From Pseudomonadota bacterium (GTDB taxonomy: Bacteria; Pseudomonadota; Gammaproteobacteria; Burkholderiales; Burkholderiaceae_C): a DNA stretch of 11,439 nucleotides. Of the stretch, positions 1 through 6,456 are shown piece by piece. Under the pieces are notes generated by a model. The model did not search any database. It was given only the letters and a program-made list of their open reading frames with translations, and was not told the DNA's origin. The stretch is taken from NCBI GenBank assembly GCA_023396625.1, contig JAEWVY010000006.1:1-11439 (forward strand). The letters are read 5' to 3'. Position numbers and translations under genes: made by a program. How positions within the stretch are numbered: the first letter of the stretch is position 1; each line of letters starts with the position of its first letter.

Positions 1-414
1 GTCCAGGGTCGATGCGGAAAACACATTGCGCGTGCCCAGGGCGCGCGCCAGCTTGCTGAAATACGTCAGCAGGCCGATGCGGTGGGCCGACGGGTTGCCG
101 ACCACGACGCCGGTGGCGTCGCGGCCGTGCGCGGCCATCAGCGGCGGCAGGCGGCGCGCGATCTCGGCGAACGCCTCTTCCCAGGTGGCCGGCTCGAACA
201 CACCGTGGCGCTTGATCAGCGGCGTGCGCAGGCGGTCGGGGTCCTCATGCAGGTCCTTCAGGGACACGCCCTTGGGGCAAAGGTAGCCGGCGCTGAACAC
301 GTCGGCCTCGTGCCCGCGGATGCCGGCGACCTGGCCGTCCCGGACCTGGATTTCCAACCCGCAGCAGGCCTCGCACAGGGGGCAGACGCGGTAATGCGTG
401 GTGACAGAAGTCAT
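1..414 (-). CDS. Molybdopterin oxidoreductase, N-terminal part (3' end outside window)
   Basis: Only the first 138 residues are present; members of this family usually run to 650-900 residues. The N-terminus carries a 4Fe-4S cysteine set: C11, C14, C18 (C17 is an adjacent extra Cys) and C46, followed by the CPKG segment whose lysine (K48) is typical of formate dehydrogenase and nitrate reductase catalytic subunits. This domain passes electrons between the cluster and a bis-MGD molybdenum or tungsten centre. The following segment (about 70-138) matches the start of the molybdopterin-binding domain. There is no twin-arginine signal, so the enzyme should be cytoplasmic. The ATG at 412-414 is preceded by GAGG about five bases upstream. 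The substrate cannot be told from this fragment; formate dehydrogenase-like or assimilatory nitrate reductase-like enzymes are the obvious options. It lies 118 bp downstream of the TfoX-like gene on the same strand. Confidence 0.9.
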   Translation of the reverse strand, partial: MTSVTTHYRVCPLCEACCGLEIQVRDGQVAGIRGHEADVFSAGYLCPKGVSLKDLHEDPDRLRTPLIKRHGVFEPATWEEAFAEIARRLPPLMAAHGRDATGVVVGNPSAHRIGLLTYFSKLARALGTRNVFSASTLD

Positions 415-532
415 GCGATCCTCATGGCGTGCGTTGAACGAAGGCGCATTGGGACATACCCGCGCCGCACCATCCAGCACGTAGGTGACTGCCGGATGCT
501 GCCTGCCGGATACCGCGCCGACCCGCCGCCGC

Positions 533-964
533 TCAACCCGCGCCGGAGGGACGCCGGGTGCCGGAAGGCCCGGATTTTGCTACTTTTTTGGTAGCGTTCT
601 TTGTCCGTTTGACGCTGGGAACACGGCTTTTCAATGCAGATTCCAGCGCCATGCGGGCCCAGGGCGCCATCTGCGCGGGCGAATCCATCGCCTCTTCCGG
701 CGCGCTGTAATAGTTCAAGCTTTTGGGCTGCCCCTTGACCAGGTAGGTGAAGCGCGCGCAGCCGGCGGCCTCGAAGCGGCCGCGCGTGTCCGCGTCCGCC
801 TTGAGCCACAGCCGTTCGCCGCCGCCGAGATCGGCCACGAGCGCCAGCGTCAGTCCGCCGGTGCTCAAGCCCCAGCCACCGAACATGCGCCGCGCCACGC
901 ACGGGCCGACGCTGGCCAGCAGCTCACAGCAATAGTCGGGAAATTCGCGATTCGGCGTCGTCAT
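533..964 (-). CDS. TfoX N-terminal domain protein
   Basis: This 143-residue protein matches the TfoX N-terminal domain. Visible marks are RRMFGGWG at 25-32, a WLKAD core at 53-57, RFTYLVKG at 71-78, and the SLNYYSAPEE...PWARMALESA end at 82-110. The domain is widespread in proteobacteria. TfoX/Sxy itself is a competence co-activator, but stand-alone N-terminal-domain proteins mostly have no known job, and the TfoX C-terminal domain is absent here. Residues 112-143 form a lysine/arginine-rich, probably disordered tail that could contact nucleic acid (inference). The gene diverges from the TetR gene with only 21 bp between the start codons. No Shine-Dalgarno-like sequence is seen before its ATG. 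It could be co-transcribed with the downstream oxidoreductase, but the 118-bp gap makes this uncertain. Calling it a competence regulator would overreach. Confidence 0.85.
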   Translation of the reverse strand: MTTPNREFPDYCCELLASVGPCVARRMFGGWGLSTGGLTLALVADLGGGERLWLKADADTRGRFEAAGCARFTYLVKGQPKSLNYYSAPEEAMDSPAQMAPWARMALESALKSRVPSVKRTKNATKKVAKSGPSGTRRPSGAG

Positions 965-972
965 GCCAACAC

Positions 973-978
973 GATAAT
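973..978 (+). promoter_or_regulatory. Possible -10 box (GATAAT) of the TetR gene
   Basis: GATAAT matches the sigma-70 -10 consensus at five of six positions and lies in the 21-bp gap between divergent start codons. A transcript starting seven bases downstream would begin at about 985, immediately before the ATG at 986, so the mRNA would be nearly or fully leaderless. No convincing -35 box lies 16-18 bases upstream. Confidence 0.35.
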
Positions 979-985
979 CCAGAAC

Positions 986-1615
986 ATGGCCCGCCCCAAA
1001 TCAGCCACCCACGACCTCAAGCGCGACGAAATCCTGGACGCCGCCGCCAGCTGCTTCGCCGAACGCAGCTACCCCGCCGCCAGCATGAACGACATCGCCG
1101 CCGCCTGCGGCACCAGCAAGGCGCGCCTGTACCACTACTACACCAGCAAGGAGGCGCTGCTGTTCGACCTGCTGGACCGCTACACCCAGCGCCTGCTGCT
1201 GCTCATCGCCCAGGTCGAAGCCACCGCGCAGCGGCGCAGCCTGAGCGACCGCGACGCGCTGCACGAGCTGATCCGCAGCTTCCTGCAGGAATACGAAACC
1301 TCGGCCACACGCCACGTGGCGCTGCTCAACGACATCAAGTTCCTCAGCACCGAAGTGGACGGCGCGGCCGGCGTGTCGCAACGCGAGCTGATCCTCAACC
1401 GCCAGCGCGACGTCGTGGCCGCCGTCACCCGCGCCCTGCGCCGCGCCTACCCGGAGCGGCTCCATGCCGCCAACCAGGCGGCGATCACCATGATGCTGTT
1501 CGGCATGATCAACTGGACCTTTACCTGGCTGCGCCCCGGCGGCTCGATGAGCTACGCCGCCTTCGCCGAGGAAGTGATCGCCATGGTCGAGCACGGGCTC
1601 GGCACATCGGCCTGA
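986..1615 (+). CDS. TetR/AcrR family transcriptional regulator
   Basis: This 209-residue protein has the TetR layout. An N-terminal three-helix DNA-binding domain (about residues 10-57) includes the helix-turn-helix MNDIAAACGTSKARLYHYY at 34-52 and the SKEALLFDLL start of helix 4. A helical ligand-binding and dimerisation domain occupies 60-209. The C-terminal stretch INWTFTWLRPGGSMSYAAFAEE (175-196) resembles TetR subfamilies such as KstR2 that bind acyl-CoA-like ligands; this is weak inference. The frame stays open far upstream, but family alignment (MARPKS start, lysine/arginine leader, then DEILDAA) fixes the ATG at 986. There is no Shine-Dalgarno sequence, consistent with a leaderless transcript. 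The next gene, an MBL-fold protein, starts 86 bp downstream on the same strand, and a palindrome in that gap is the likely operator, so TetR repression of the MBL gene is probable. Confidence 0.92.
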   Translation: MARPKSATHDLKRDEILDAAASCFAERSYPAASMNDIAAACGTSKARLYHYYTSKEALLFDLLDRYTQRLLLLIAQVEATAQRRSLSDRDALHELIRSFLQEYETSATRHVALLNDIKFLSTEVDGAAGVSQRELILNRQRDVVAAVTRALRRAYPERLHAANQAAITMMLFGMINWTFTWLRPGGSMSYAAFAEEVIAMVEHGLGTSA

Positions 1616-1632
1616 GACGGTTTACTCATGTG

Positions 1633-1647
1633 AAACGAATTTCGTTT
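1633..1647 (+). promoter_or_regulatory. Candidate TetR operator, 15-bp palindrome
   Basis: AAACGAA-T-TTCGTTT is a perfect inverted repeat with seven-base arms and one central base. It sits between the TetR gene and the MBL gene, three bases upstream of the -10-like TAAAAT. TetR proteins commonly bind such dyads over or next to the promoter they repress. Assignment to this TetR is inferred from position. Confidence 0.6.
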
Positions 1648-1650
1648 AGG

Positions 1651-1656
1651 TAAAAT
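1651..1656 (+). promoter_or_regulatory. Candidate -10 box (TAAAAT) of the MBL gene
   Basis: TAAAAT matches TATAAT at five of six positions and lies just downstream of the palindrome. A start near 1663 would give a leader of about 39 bases ending in AGGAG (1687-1691), ten bases before the ATG. The -35 region is weak, and a repressor on the palindrome would block polymerase. Confidence 0.4.
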
Positions 1657-1701
1657 TCGAAGCGGCTCTCGCAGCGACCTCAACACAGGAGTTCCCCCGC
1701 C

Positions 1702-2691
1702 ATGTCCAAGGCATTCGCATCCCAGGCCGACCTGGAAGACAAGAAAATCACCTTCGAACAGCTCAGCGCCCATTGCTGGGCCTACACCGCCGAGGGCGAC
1801 CCGAACTCCGGCGTCATCATCGGCGAGCACGCCATCATGGTGTGCGACGCCACCGCCACGCCGGCCATGGCGCGCGAGCTCATCAAGAAAATCCGCACCG
1901 TCAGCGACAAACCCATCAAATACGTGCTGCTGACGCACTATCACGCGGTCCGCGTGCTGGGCGCCAGCGCCTTCGTGGCCGAAGGCGCCACCGAAATCAT
2001 CGCCAGCCAGGGCACGCTGGAGCTGATCCGCGAGCGCGGCGCGCAGGACATGAAAAGCGAAATGGAGCGCTTCCCGCGCCTGTTCCGCGGCGCCGACGGC
2101 ATTCCCGGCCTGACCTGGCCGAGCATGGTGGTCGGCGGCGGCGACCCGACGCAAGGCCAGGTGCCCGGCCGGCTGAGCATCAACCTCGGCGGCATCGTGG
2201 TGCAGATCTGGAGCCCCGGCCACGGCCATACCCGCGGCGACACCATCGCCTGGGTGGAAGAGGAGAAAGTGCTGTTCAGCGGCGACCTCGTCGAATACGA
2301 GGCCGGCGTCTACACCGGCGACGCCCAGCTCGAGGAATGGCCCGCGACGCTGGAGGCCCTGCGCGCGCTGGGCGCCAAGGCCATCGTGCCCGGCCGCGGC
2401 GAGGCCATGAAAGGCAGCGCCAACGTCAACAAGGCGCTGGACTACACCAAGCGCTGGGTCACCACGCTGTTCCAGGCCGGCAAGGAAGCCGCCGCCGCCG
2501 GCATGGACCTGAAGGCCGCGATGGCCCACACCCGCAAAGCCATGGACCCCGTGTTCGGTCACGTCTTCATCTACGAACACTGCCTGCCCTTCGACGTGAC
2601 CCGCGCCCACGACGAAGCCAGCGGCATCAAGAACCCCCGCATCTGGACCGCCGAGCGCGACATGGCCATGTGGAAAGCGTTGCAGGGGTGA
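1702..2691 (+). CDS. MBL-fold metallo-hydrolase-like protein with altered metal site
   Basis: This 329-residue cytoplasmic protein has no signal peptide and shows the MBL fold order. The usual HxHxDH motif reads H79-Y-H81-A-V-R84. GHTRGD at 175-180 supplies H176, and FSGDLVEY at 192-199 supplies D195. Where many MBL enzymes have VPGHG, this protein has VPGRG (229-233), with R232 in place of a ligand histidine. The three histidines of metal site 1 and the bridging aspartate are therefore kept, while the Asp and His ligands of site 2 and the late His are replaced. I recall relatives sharing the HYHAVRVLGAS segment, so this may be a family trait rather than decay. The C-terminal 100 residues (FGHVFIYEHCLPFDVTRAYD-like, here with AHDEASG) are an extension outside the core. 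The start is supported by AGGAG ten bases upstream. The TetR gene lies directly upstream and probably controls it. The substrate is unknown. Confidence 0.88.
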   Translation: MSKAFASQADLEDKKITFEQLSAHCWAYTAEGDPNSGVIIGEHAIMVCDATATPAMARELIKKIRTVSDKPIKYVLLTHYHAVRVLGASAFVAEGATEIIASQGTLELIRERGAQDMKSEMERFPRLFRGADGIPGLTWPSMVVGGGDPTQGQVPGRLSINLGGIVVQIWSPGHGHTRGDTIAWVEEEKVLFSGDLVEYEAGVYTGDAQLEEWPATLEALRALGAKAIVPGRGEAMKGSANVNKALDYTKRWVTTLFQAGKEAAAAGMDLKAAMAHTRKAMDPVFGHVFIYEHCLPFDVTRAHDEASGIKNPRIWTAERDMAMWKALQG

Positions 2692-2720
2692 ACACGCGCT
2701 GACGGCGCCGTTCACCTCCC

Positions 2721-2747
2721 AAAAAATGATGGCCCTCTCGGGCCATC
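2721..2747 (-). terminator. Rho-independent terminator of the NmrA-OsmC-MBL operon
   Basis: An eight-base perfect stem, GATGGCCC (2728-2735) with GGGCCATC (2740-2747), has a four-base loop. Read on the minus strand, it is followed by a run of six T (A-run at 2721-2726 on the plus strand). This orientation terminates the minus-strand operon that ends at 2803. The plus strand lacks a good U-run after the stem, so termination of the MBL gene ending at 2691 is possible but weaker. Confidence 0.85.
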
Positions 2748-2802
2748 CTGTCTTGGGGTCGGTCTTGGGGTGGCGCGTCTCACCCCGGACTACGCCAATG
2801 CC

Positions 2803-3984
2803 CTATCCCTGGACCGGCGTCCCCTGCACCGCGACGGCTTTCCACTCGCCCTTGTCCTTGACGTAGGTGATGGTGATCACCGCCTGGACGGGCTGCTGCT
2901 GGCCTGGAAACTTGATCGCCTCCTTGTAGCTCATCACCGCCATGGAGTCGCTGGCGTGGACGATACGAAAGTCGGACGGCGTGATCGACTCCAGCTTGAC
3001 CTGCGGGTTCTCGACGAAGCTCTTGATGAACGAGGCCTTGTCCAGCTGCGTGCCCTGCACCGACACCAGTTGCGCGTCGTCCGTCATGACCTGTTTGAGC
3101 AGGTCACTCTTCTTGTGGACGATTTCGTCCAGCACGTGCGTCTGCTGTTCCGCCAGCTGATCCAGCAGCGGCAGATGACGGATGTACGCGCGGACCTCGC
3201 CGACGGTCATCGGGCCCCAGTGGGTCGGGTAGACCATGTCGATGGTGTTGCCCATGATCTTTTCCAGTTCCTGCAACTGTTCCTTGGCCAGTTTGCGGTC
3301 CTCGTGGAATACGTGCTCGGTGACGTGATGGCCATCCGGCACCAGGTTTTGGCCCTGGGGCTTGAAGGTGCCGCGGAACAGGTCGCCGACGAACAGGTTG
3401 TGGCCGAACGTCACCAGGATCGAGCCCGGCGTGTGACCGGGCATGGGGATGATCTTGCCCGGGATGCCGTATTTCGTGATGTCGACCTCCTTGTCGGCGA
3501 CCACGATGTCCGGCGTCAGGGGCGGGTAGTCGAGATCGGAGACCGGACGAAACACCGCCGCCCAGGGCCCGATGTCTTCCGACTTGGCCAACTCGGACTT
3601 GCCCCGGGTGAACTTCTCCAGGTCATGGACGGAGCCGGCGACCGGAATGTGGTATTTCTCCTGCAGATAGCGGGCGGAACCAGCGTGGTCGCCATGACCG
3701 TGCGTGAGGATCAGCAGGCCGATATTTTCCGGCCTGAAGCCGAAATCGCGGATCTGCTTTTCGATGTCCTCGCCGTGGCCCGGCACACCGGCCTCGATCA
3801 GCACCAGCTTGTCGCCTGCCCCCTTGACCAGGAAGGCTTCGGTGAAGCTGATGTGCAGGTGGTAGACCTTGACCGGGTCTGCCGGATCTTTGTCGCCGGT
3901 CGGTCCATAGGCCAACGCACTGGTGCTGGTGAAGCTCAGCGCGCAAAAGGCAGCCCATGCGAACAGGGCGCTTAGAGGTTTCAT
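2803..3984 (-). CDS. Exported MBL-fold hydrolase with C-terminal NTF2/SnoaL-like domain
   Basis: This 393-residue protein begins with a Sec signal peptide: K3, a hydrophobic stretch at 5-20, then TSALA with probable cleavage after A25. The mature protein should be periplasmic. The MBL domain (about 35-270) keeps the full metal set: THGHGDH (H95, H97, D99, H100), H184 in MPGHTPG, D201 in VGDLF and H255 in PTHWG. A separate region (about 283-393) has the pattern of a SnoaL/DUF4440-type NTF2-like fold, which often forms a small-molecule pocket or dimer surface; this assignment comes from pattern only. The substrate is unknown. AAGGAG lies upstream of the ATG at 3982-3984. The gene follows the OsmC gene with 20 bp between them and ends before a strong terminator, so it is the last gene of the operon. 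Confidence 0.88.
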   Translation of the reverse strand: MKPLSALFAWAAFCALSFTSTSALAYGPTGDKDPADPVKVYHLHISFTEAFLVKGAGDKLVLIEAGVPGHGEDIEKQIRDFGFRPENIGLLILTHGHGDHAGSARYLQEKYHIPVAGSVHDLEKFTRGKSELAKSEDIGPWAAVFRPVSDLDYPPLTPDIVVADKEVDITKYGIPGKIIPMPGHTPGSILVTFGHNLFVGDLFRGTFKPQGQNLVPDGHHVTEHVFHEDRKLAKEQLQELEKIMGNTIDMVYPTHWGPMTVGEVRAYIRHLPLLDQLAEQQTHVLDEIVHKKSDLLKQVMTDDAQLVSVQGTQLDKASFIKSFVENPQVKLESITPSDFRIVHASDSMAVMSYKEAIKFPGQQQPVQAVITITYVKDKGEWKAVAVQGTPVQG

Positions 3985-4004
3985 GGAGGCTCTCCTTCAA
4001 AGGT

Positions 4005-4424
4005 TCATTTCAACAAGACGGCCTGCAGCGTGATCTTCGGCCCGGCCAGCGCCTTGGAAACCGGGCAGTTCTGCTTGGCGAATTCCGCGTGCTTCTGGAA
4101 GTCCGCCTCGCTCAGACCGTCGGCCTTGACTTCGGTTGCCAGGGCGATGTCGGTAATCGCGGGCCCTTCGCCCAGGTTCACGGTGGCCTTGGTGGTCACC
4201 CGCTCCGGGGTGAATCCGGCGCCGGACAACACGGCGGCGAGGAACATCGAGTAGCAGCCTGCATGGGCCGCGCCGATCAGTTCCTCGGGGTTGGTGCCGA
4301 CGCCGGACTGGAAGCGCGAGGCGAAGCTGTAGGCCCCTTCGAAGGCGCCGCTGCCCAGCTTCATGACGCCCTGGCCTTCGTTGAGGCTGCCTTTCCATTG
4401 TGCGGAAGAGGTGGTGGTGGACAT
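4005..4424 (-). CDS. OsmC family peroxiredoxin
   Basis: This 139-residue protein fits the OsmC/Ohr family, thiol peroxidases that reduce organic hydroperoxides in the cytoplasm. The two catalytic cysteines are visible: C57 in AAHAGCYSM and C120 in NCPVSKAL. A conserved arginine (R37) and glutamate (E48) are in the expected places. The HAGC spacing and SxxxLxxAG pattern favour the OsmC rather than the Ohr subgroup. The ATG at 4422-4424 is chosen because AAGGAG lies about seven bases upstream and family members begin near this point; an in-frame ATG at 4493 would overlap the upstream gene and add an unrelated 23-residue leader. It lies between the NmrA-like gene (65 bp upstream) and the exported MBL gene (20 bp downstream), so it is probably co-transcribed and under the LysR regulator. 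Confidence 0.93.
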   Translation of the reverse strand: MSTTTSSAQWKGSLNEGQGVMKLGSGAFEGAYSFASRFQSGVGTNPEELIGAAHAGCYSMFLAAVLSGAGFTPERVTTKATVNLGEGPAITDIALATEVKADGLSEADFQKHAEFAKQNCPVSKALAGPKITLQAVLLK

Positions 4425-4489
4425 GTCTTTCTCCTTGAGATGTCGGTGAATGAAAATGGAAAAATGGGTGGATACCGGGGCAGCCCAAC

Positions 4490-5371
4490 TCAACCGAGCA
4501 GGCTCTTCCAGTCCTGCTCGGCGGCCCAGGACTCGTAGCTGTGCCAGCCAGCCTCGGGGGCTTCATGGCGCAATTGGGTGATGTCCGCGTCATAACCGAC
4601 GCGGTCAAACCACTCGAACATGGCGGCGTAGGCGTCGCTGAACTTGCGCATCTCGGCCAAGGGCACCTCGACGTACTCGATCTTGCGGCCCGCGGCGCGA
4701 GAAAGGATGTCGGCGGCCTCGAGCCCGGTCAACTCCGCCGAGGCGATGTCCACACGCCGGCCGCCGTATTTCCCGGGGTTCTCGATCACCGTGGCCGCAA
4801 AGCCGCCGATGTCGGCCACGGCGATCTGCTGCAGCTTTCGCCCGGGCGGCAGGGGCATCGCCAGCTTGCCTTCCCTCAGCGCTGGGGCCAGGAGTGGCCC
4901 GCCAACGTTTTCCATGAAAAACACCGGTCCGATGATGGTGTGGGTGATCCCGCTTTCGGCGATGCGCTTTTCGATGGGCACCTTGCTTTCGAAAAAAGGG
5001 ATGCCGGTGTGACGGTTCACACTGGCGATGGAGGTGTAGACCAGGTGCTTGACGCCCGCCTTGACCGCCGCGTCGACAACGGCGATGCCCTGGCGGGTTT
5101 CGGCCTCCACCCCGCCTTCTCCCCACGGAATGCCCATGGCGAACACGGCATCGGCGCCGGCGGCCGCGCGTTCCAGCGAAGCGGCATCGTCATAGCTGCC
5201 TGTGAACAACCTCACGCCGGATTGACGCAGCGCCACGGCCGCGGGGGACTCGGCATGGCGTGTCAGCGCGCGCACCCGGTGGCCGCGAGAGATCAAGGCA
5301 CGGGTCAGCGCACCACCCTGTTTGCCGGTGGCGCCGCAGACCAGAACATCGAGAGGTAGCTGTTTCGTCAT
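4490..5371 (-). CDS. NmrA-like NAD(P)-binding Rossmann protein
   Basis: This 293-residue protein belongs to the atypical short-chain dehydrogenase / NmrA group. The dinucleotide-binding motif is G13-A-T-G16-K-Q-G19 after the first beta strand, followed by RALTR at 34-38, where the arginines suggest NADP preference. The segment YTSIASVNRHTGIPFFESK (112-130) and GPVFFMENV (148-156) match the NmrA/QorB pattern, which lacks a classical YxxxK catalytic pair. Relatives are either redox sensors or NAD(P)H-dependent quinone reductases, so the role is open. The start at 5371 follows AAAGG about eight bases upstream; longer frames run into the intergenic control region. It is the first gene of the three-gene operon, divergent from the LysR gene with 127 bp between start codons. 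No membrane segment is seen. Confidence 0.88.
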   Translation of the reverse strand: MTKQLPLDVLVCGATGKQGGALTRALISRGHRVRALTRHAESPAAVALRQSGVRLFTGSYDDAASLERAAAGADAVFAMGIPWGEGGVEAETRQGIAVVDAAVKAGVKHLVYTSIASVNRHTGIPFFESKVPIEKRIAESGITHTIIGPVFFMENVGGPLLAPALREGKLAMPLPPGRKLQQIAVADIGGFAATVIENPGKYGGRRVDIASAELTGLEAADILSRAAGRKIEYVEVPLAEMRKFSDAYAAMFEWFDRVGYDADITQLRHEAPEAGWHSYESWAAEQDWKSLLG

Positions 5372-5400
5372 AATGAAGATCCTTTCAAATAAGTTCACAA

Positions 5401-5413
5401 TCGAACGATTCGA
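5401..5413. promoter_or_regulatory. LysR-type dyad 1 (TCGAA-N3-TTCGA)
   Basis: TCGAACGATTCGA is a perfect dyad fitting the T-N11-A rule of LysR regulators. It lies 30-42 bases upstream of the NmrA-like ATG, over the probable promoter of the operon, which fits an activation site. Binding by the adjacent LysR is inferred. Confidence 0.5.
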
Positions 5414-5465
5414 ATTCTGTTTGACGCGCATTTGCAGCGGAAGTCGTTGAAAATGCCAAACACTT

Positions 5466-5480
5466 TTGCATGAGATGCAA
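5466..5480. promoter_or_regulatory. LysR-type dyad 2 (TTGCAT-N3-ATGCAA)
   Basis: TTGCATGAGATGCAA has perfect six-base arms and contains T-N11-A (5467 to 5479). It lies 18-32 bases before the LysR start codon, where it could serve for autoregulation and as a recognition site. Its centre is 66 bases from that of dyad 1, about six helical turns, which suits a bridged LysR tetramer. Confidence 0.6.
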
Positions 5481-5498
5481 TAAAGGGCTCTTTTCAAC

Positions 5499-6440
5499 AT
5501 GGACTTTCTTGCGCAGCTGCACACTTTCGTGACCATCGCCGACACGCGCAGCATCACGCGCGCGGCTCAAATCGTGGGTCTGTCGGTCCCCATGGCGAGC
5601 CGGCAATTGCGCGGCTTGGAAGAAGAGTTGGGCACGGAACTGGTCCGGCGCTCGACCCGCAACCTGCAGCTCACCCAGACCGGGCTTGACTTTCTCGGCC
5701 ATGCCCGGCGCCTACTGGACGAGGTGCAACAGGCGAAGGAGGCCGTGCGGCCCGGCCAGGGTGTGCACGGCACGCTGGTGGTGAGCCTGCCTGTGGCATT
5801 CGGCCTGGCGCGCATCGTGCCGCTGATCCCCGGCTTCCTGGCGCGCAACCCCCGCCTGCGTCTGGACCTTCGGTTCAGCGATCAACTGGCGGACATGATC
5901 GCCGACAACGTCGACATCGCCATCCGCGCTGGTGTGCAACCCCCGGACAGCCATGCGCTGATCGCGCGGCGGCTGGACAGCTACGAACGGGTGCTCTGCG
6001 CTTCGCCGGATTTCGTGGCAAAGAACCCTGGGCTGCTGGACGTACATGCCCTCGCCGGGGTCAGTTGCCTGGTTCAGGGTGTGGGGCCCACGCGCTGGCG
6101 CTTCGACACGGCGGAGGGTCAGGTCGAAGTCCCAGTCAGCGGCCCGCTGCGGACGAGCAACATCCGCCTGCTGAGCGACGCCGCCGCGGCTGGGCTGGGC
6201 GTGGCCTTGCTGCCGGAACCCATGATCGCTGAAGAGTTGCGGCAGGAACGGTTGGTCCGCCTCCTGCCGCACGCGGTGCCGCCCAGTGGAGTGATCTATG
6301 GCATCTACCACCGAAGTGCCCGAGGATCACCCGCCGTCCATGCTTTCCTGCAAGCGGTCGCCCAGGAGATAGAGAGCCATGCTGACAAGCCCGCCCCCGC
6401 CGACGGGAGCGTGGCCGCTTTGCCGATAATCCCGGGGTGA
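5499..6440 (+). CDS. LysR family transcriptional regulator
   Basis: This 313-residue protein has the standard LysR size and layout. A winged helix-turn-helix lies at about 1-60, with TRSITRAAQIVGLSVPMASRQ at 16-36 as the recognition region and LVRRSTRNLQLTQTG just after. A periplasmic-binding-like effector domain lies at about 88-300. The pattern (VPLIPGFLARNPRLRLDLRFSD; D...VDIAIRAG; the GLGVALLPE end) matches the CrgA/DsdC-like branch that often controls a neighbouring oxidoreductase. Its effector is unknown. The ATG is preceded by AAGGG with a long spacing of eleven bases. It is divergent from the NmrA-OsmC-MBL operon, and the shared region contains two LysR-type dyads, so it most likely activates that operon and represses itself. 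The glmU gene starts 16 bp downstream but is functionally unrelated. Confidence 0.93.
   Translation: MDFLAQLHTFVTIADTRSITRAAQIVGLSVPMASRQLRGLEEELGTELVRRSTRNLQLTQTGLDFLGHARRLLDEVQQAKEAVRPGQGVHGTLVVSLPVAFGLARIVPLIPGFLARNPRLRLDLRFSDQLADMIADNVDIAIRAGVQPPDSHALIARRLDSYERVLCASPDFVAKNPGLLDVHALAGVSCLVQGVGPTRWRFDTAEGQVEVPVSGPLRTSNIRLLSDAAAAGLGVALLPEPMIAEELRQERLVRLLPHAVPPSGVIYGIYHRSARGSPAVHAFLQAVAQEIESHADKPAPADGSVAALPIIPG
6425..6430 (+). promoter_or_regulatory. Possible -10 box (GATAAT) for glmU
   Basis: GATAAT lies inside the last codons of the LysR gene, 26 bases before the glmU ATG, giving a start near 6437 and a leader of about 20 bases. The nine-base context CGATAATCC is identical to that before the TetR gene. 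No good -35 box is present, so this is tentative. Confidence 0.3.
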
Positions 6441-6456
6441 CCCAGCCTGCCCGATC

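Noticed and set aside
485..985. An upstream extension of the TetR frame to 485
   Set aside because: The extension is antisense to the TfoX-domain gene and has no family match; TetR proteins begin near the ATG at 986.
1552..2715. A 387-codon minus-strand frame and a 309-codon plus-strand frame over the first MBL gene
   Set aside because: Both are off-frame shadows rich in Gly/His or Arg; the MBL frame carries the recognisable motifs and the ribosome site.
2770..3975. A 401-codon plus-strand frame opposite the exported MBL gene
   Set aside because: The minus-strand frame has a signal peptide, complete metal motifs and a downstream terminator; the plus-strand frame has none of these.
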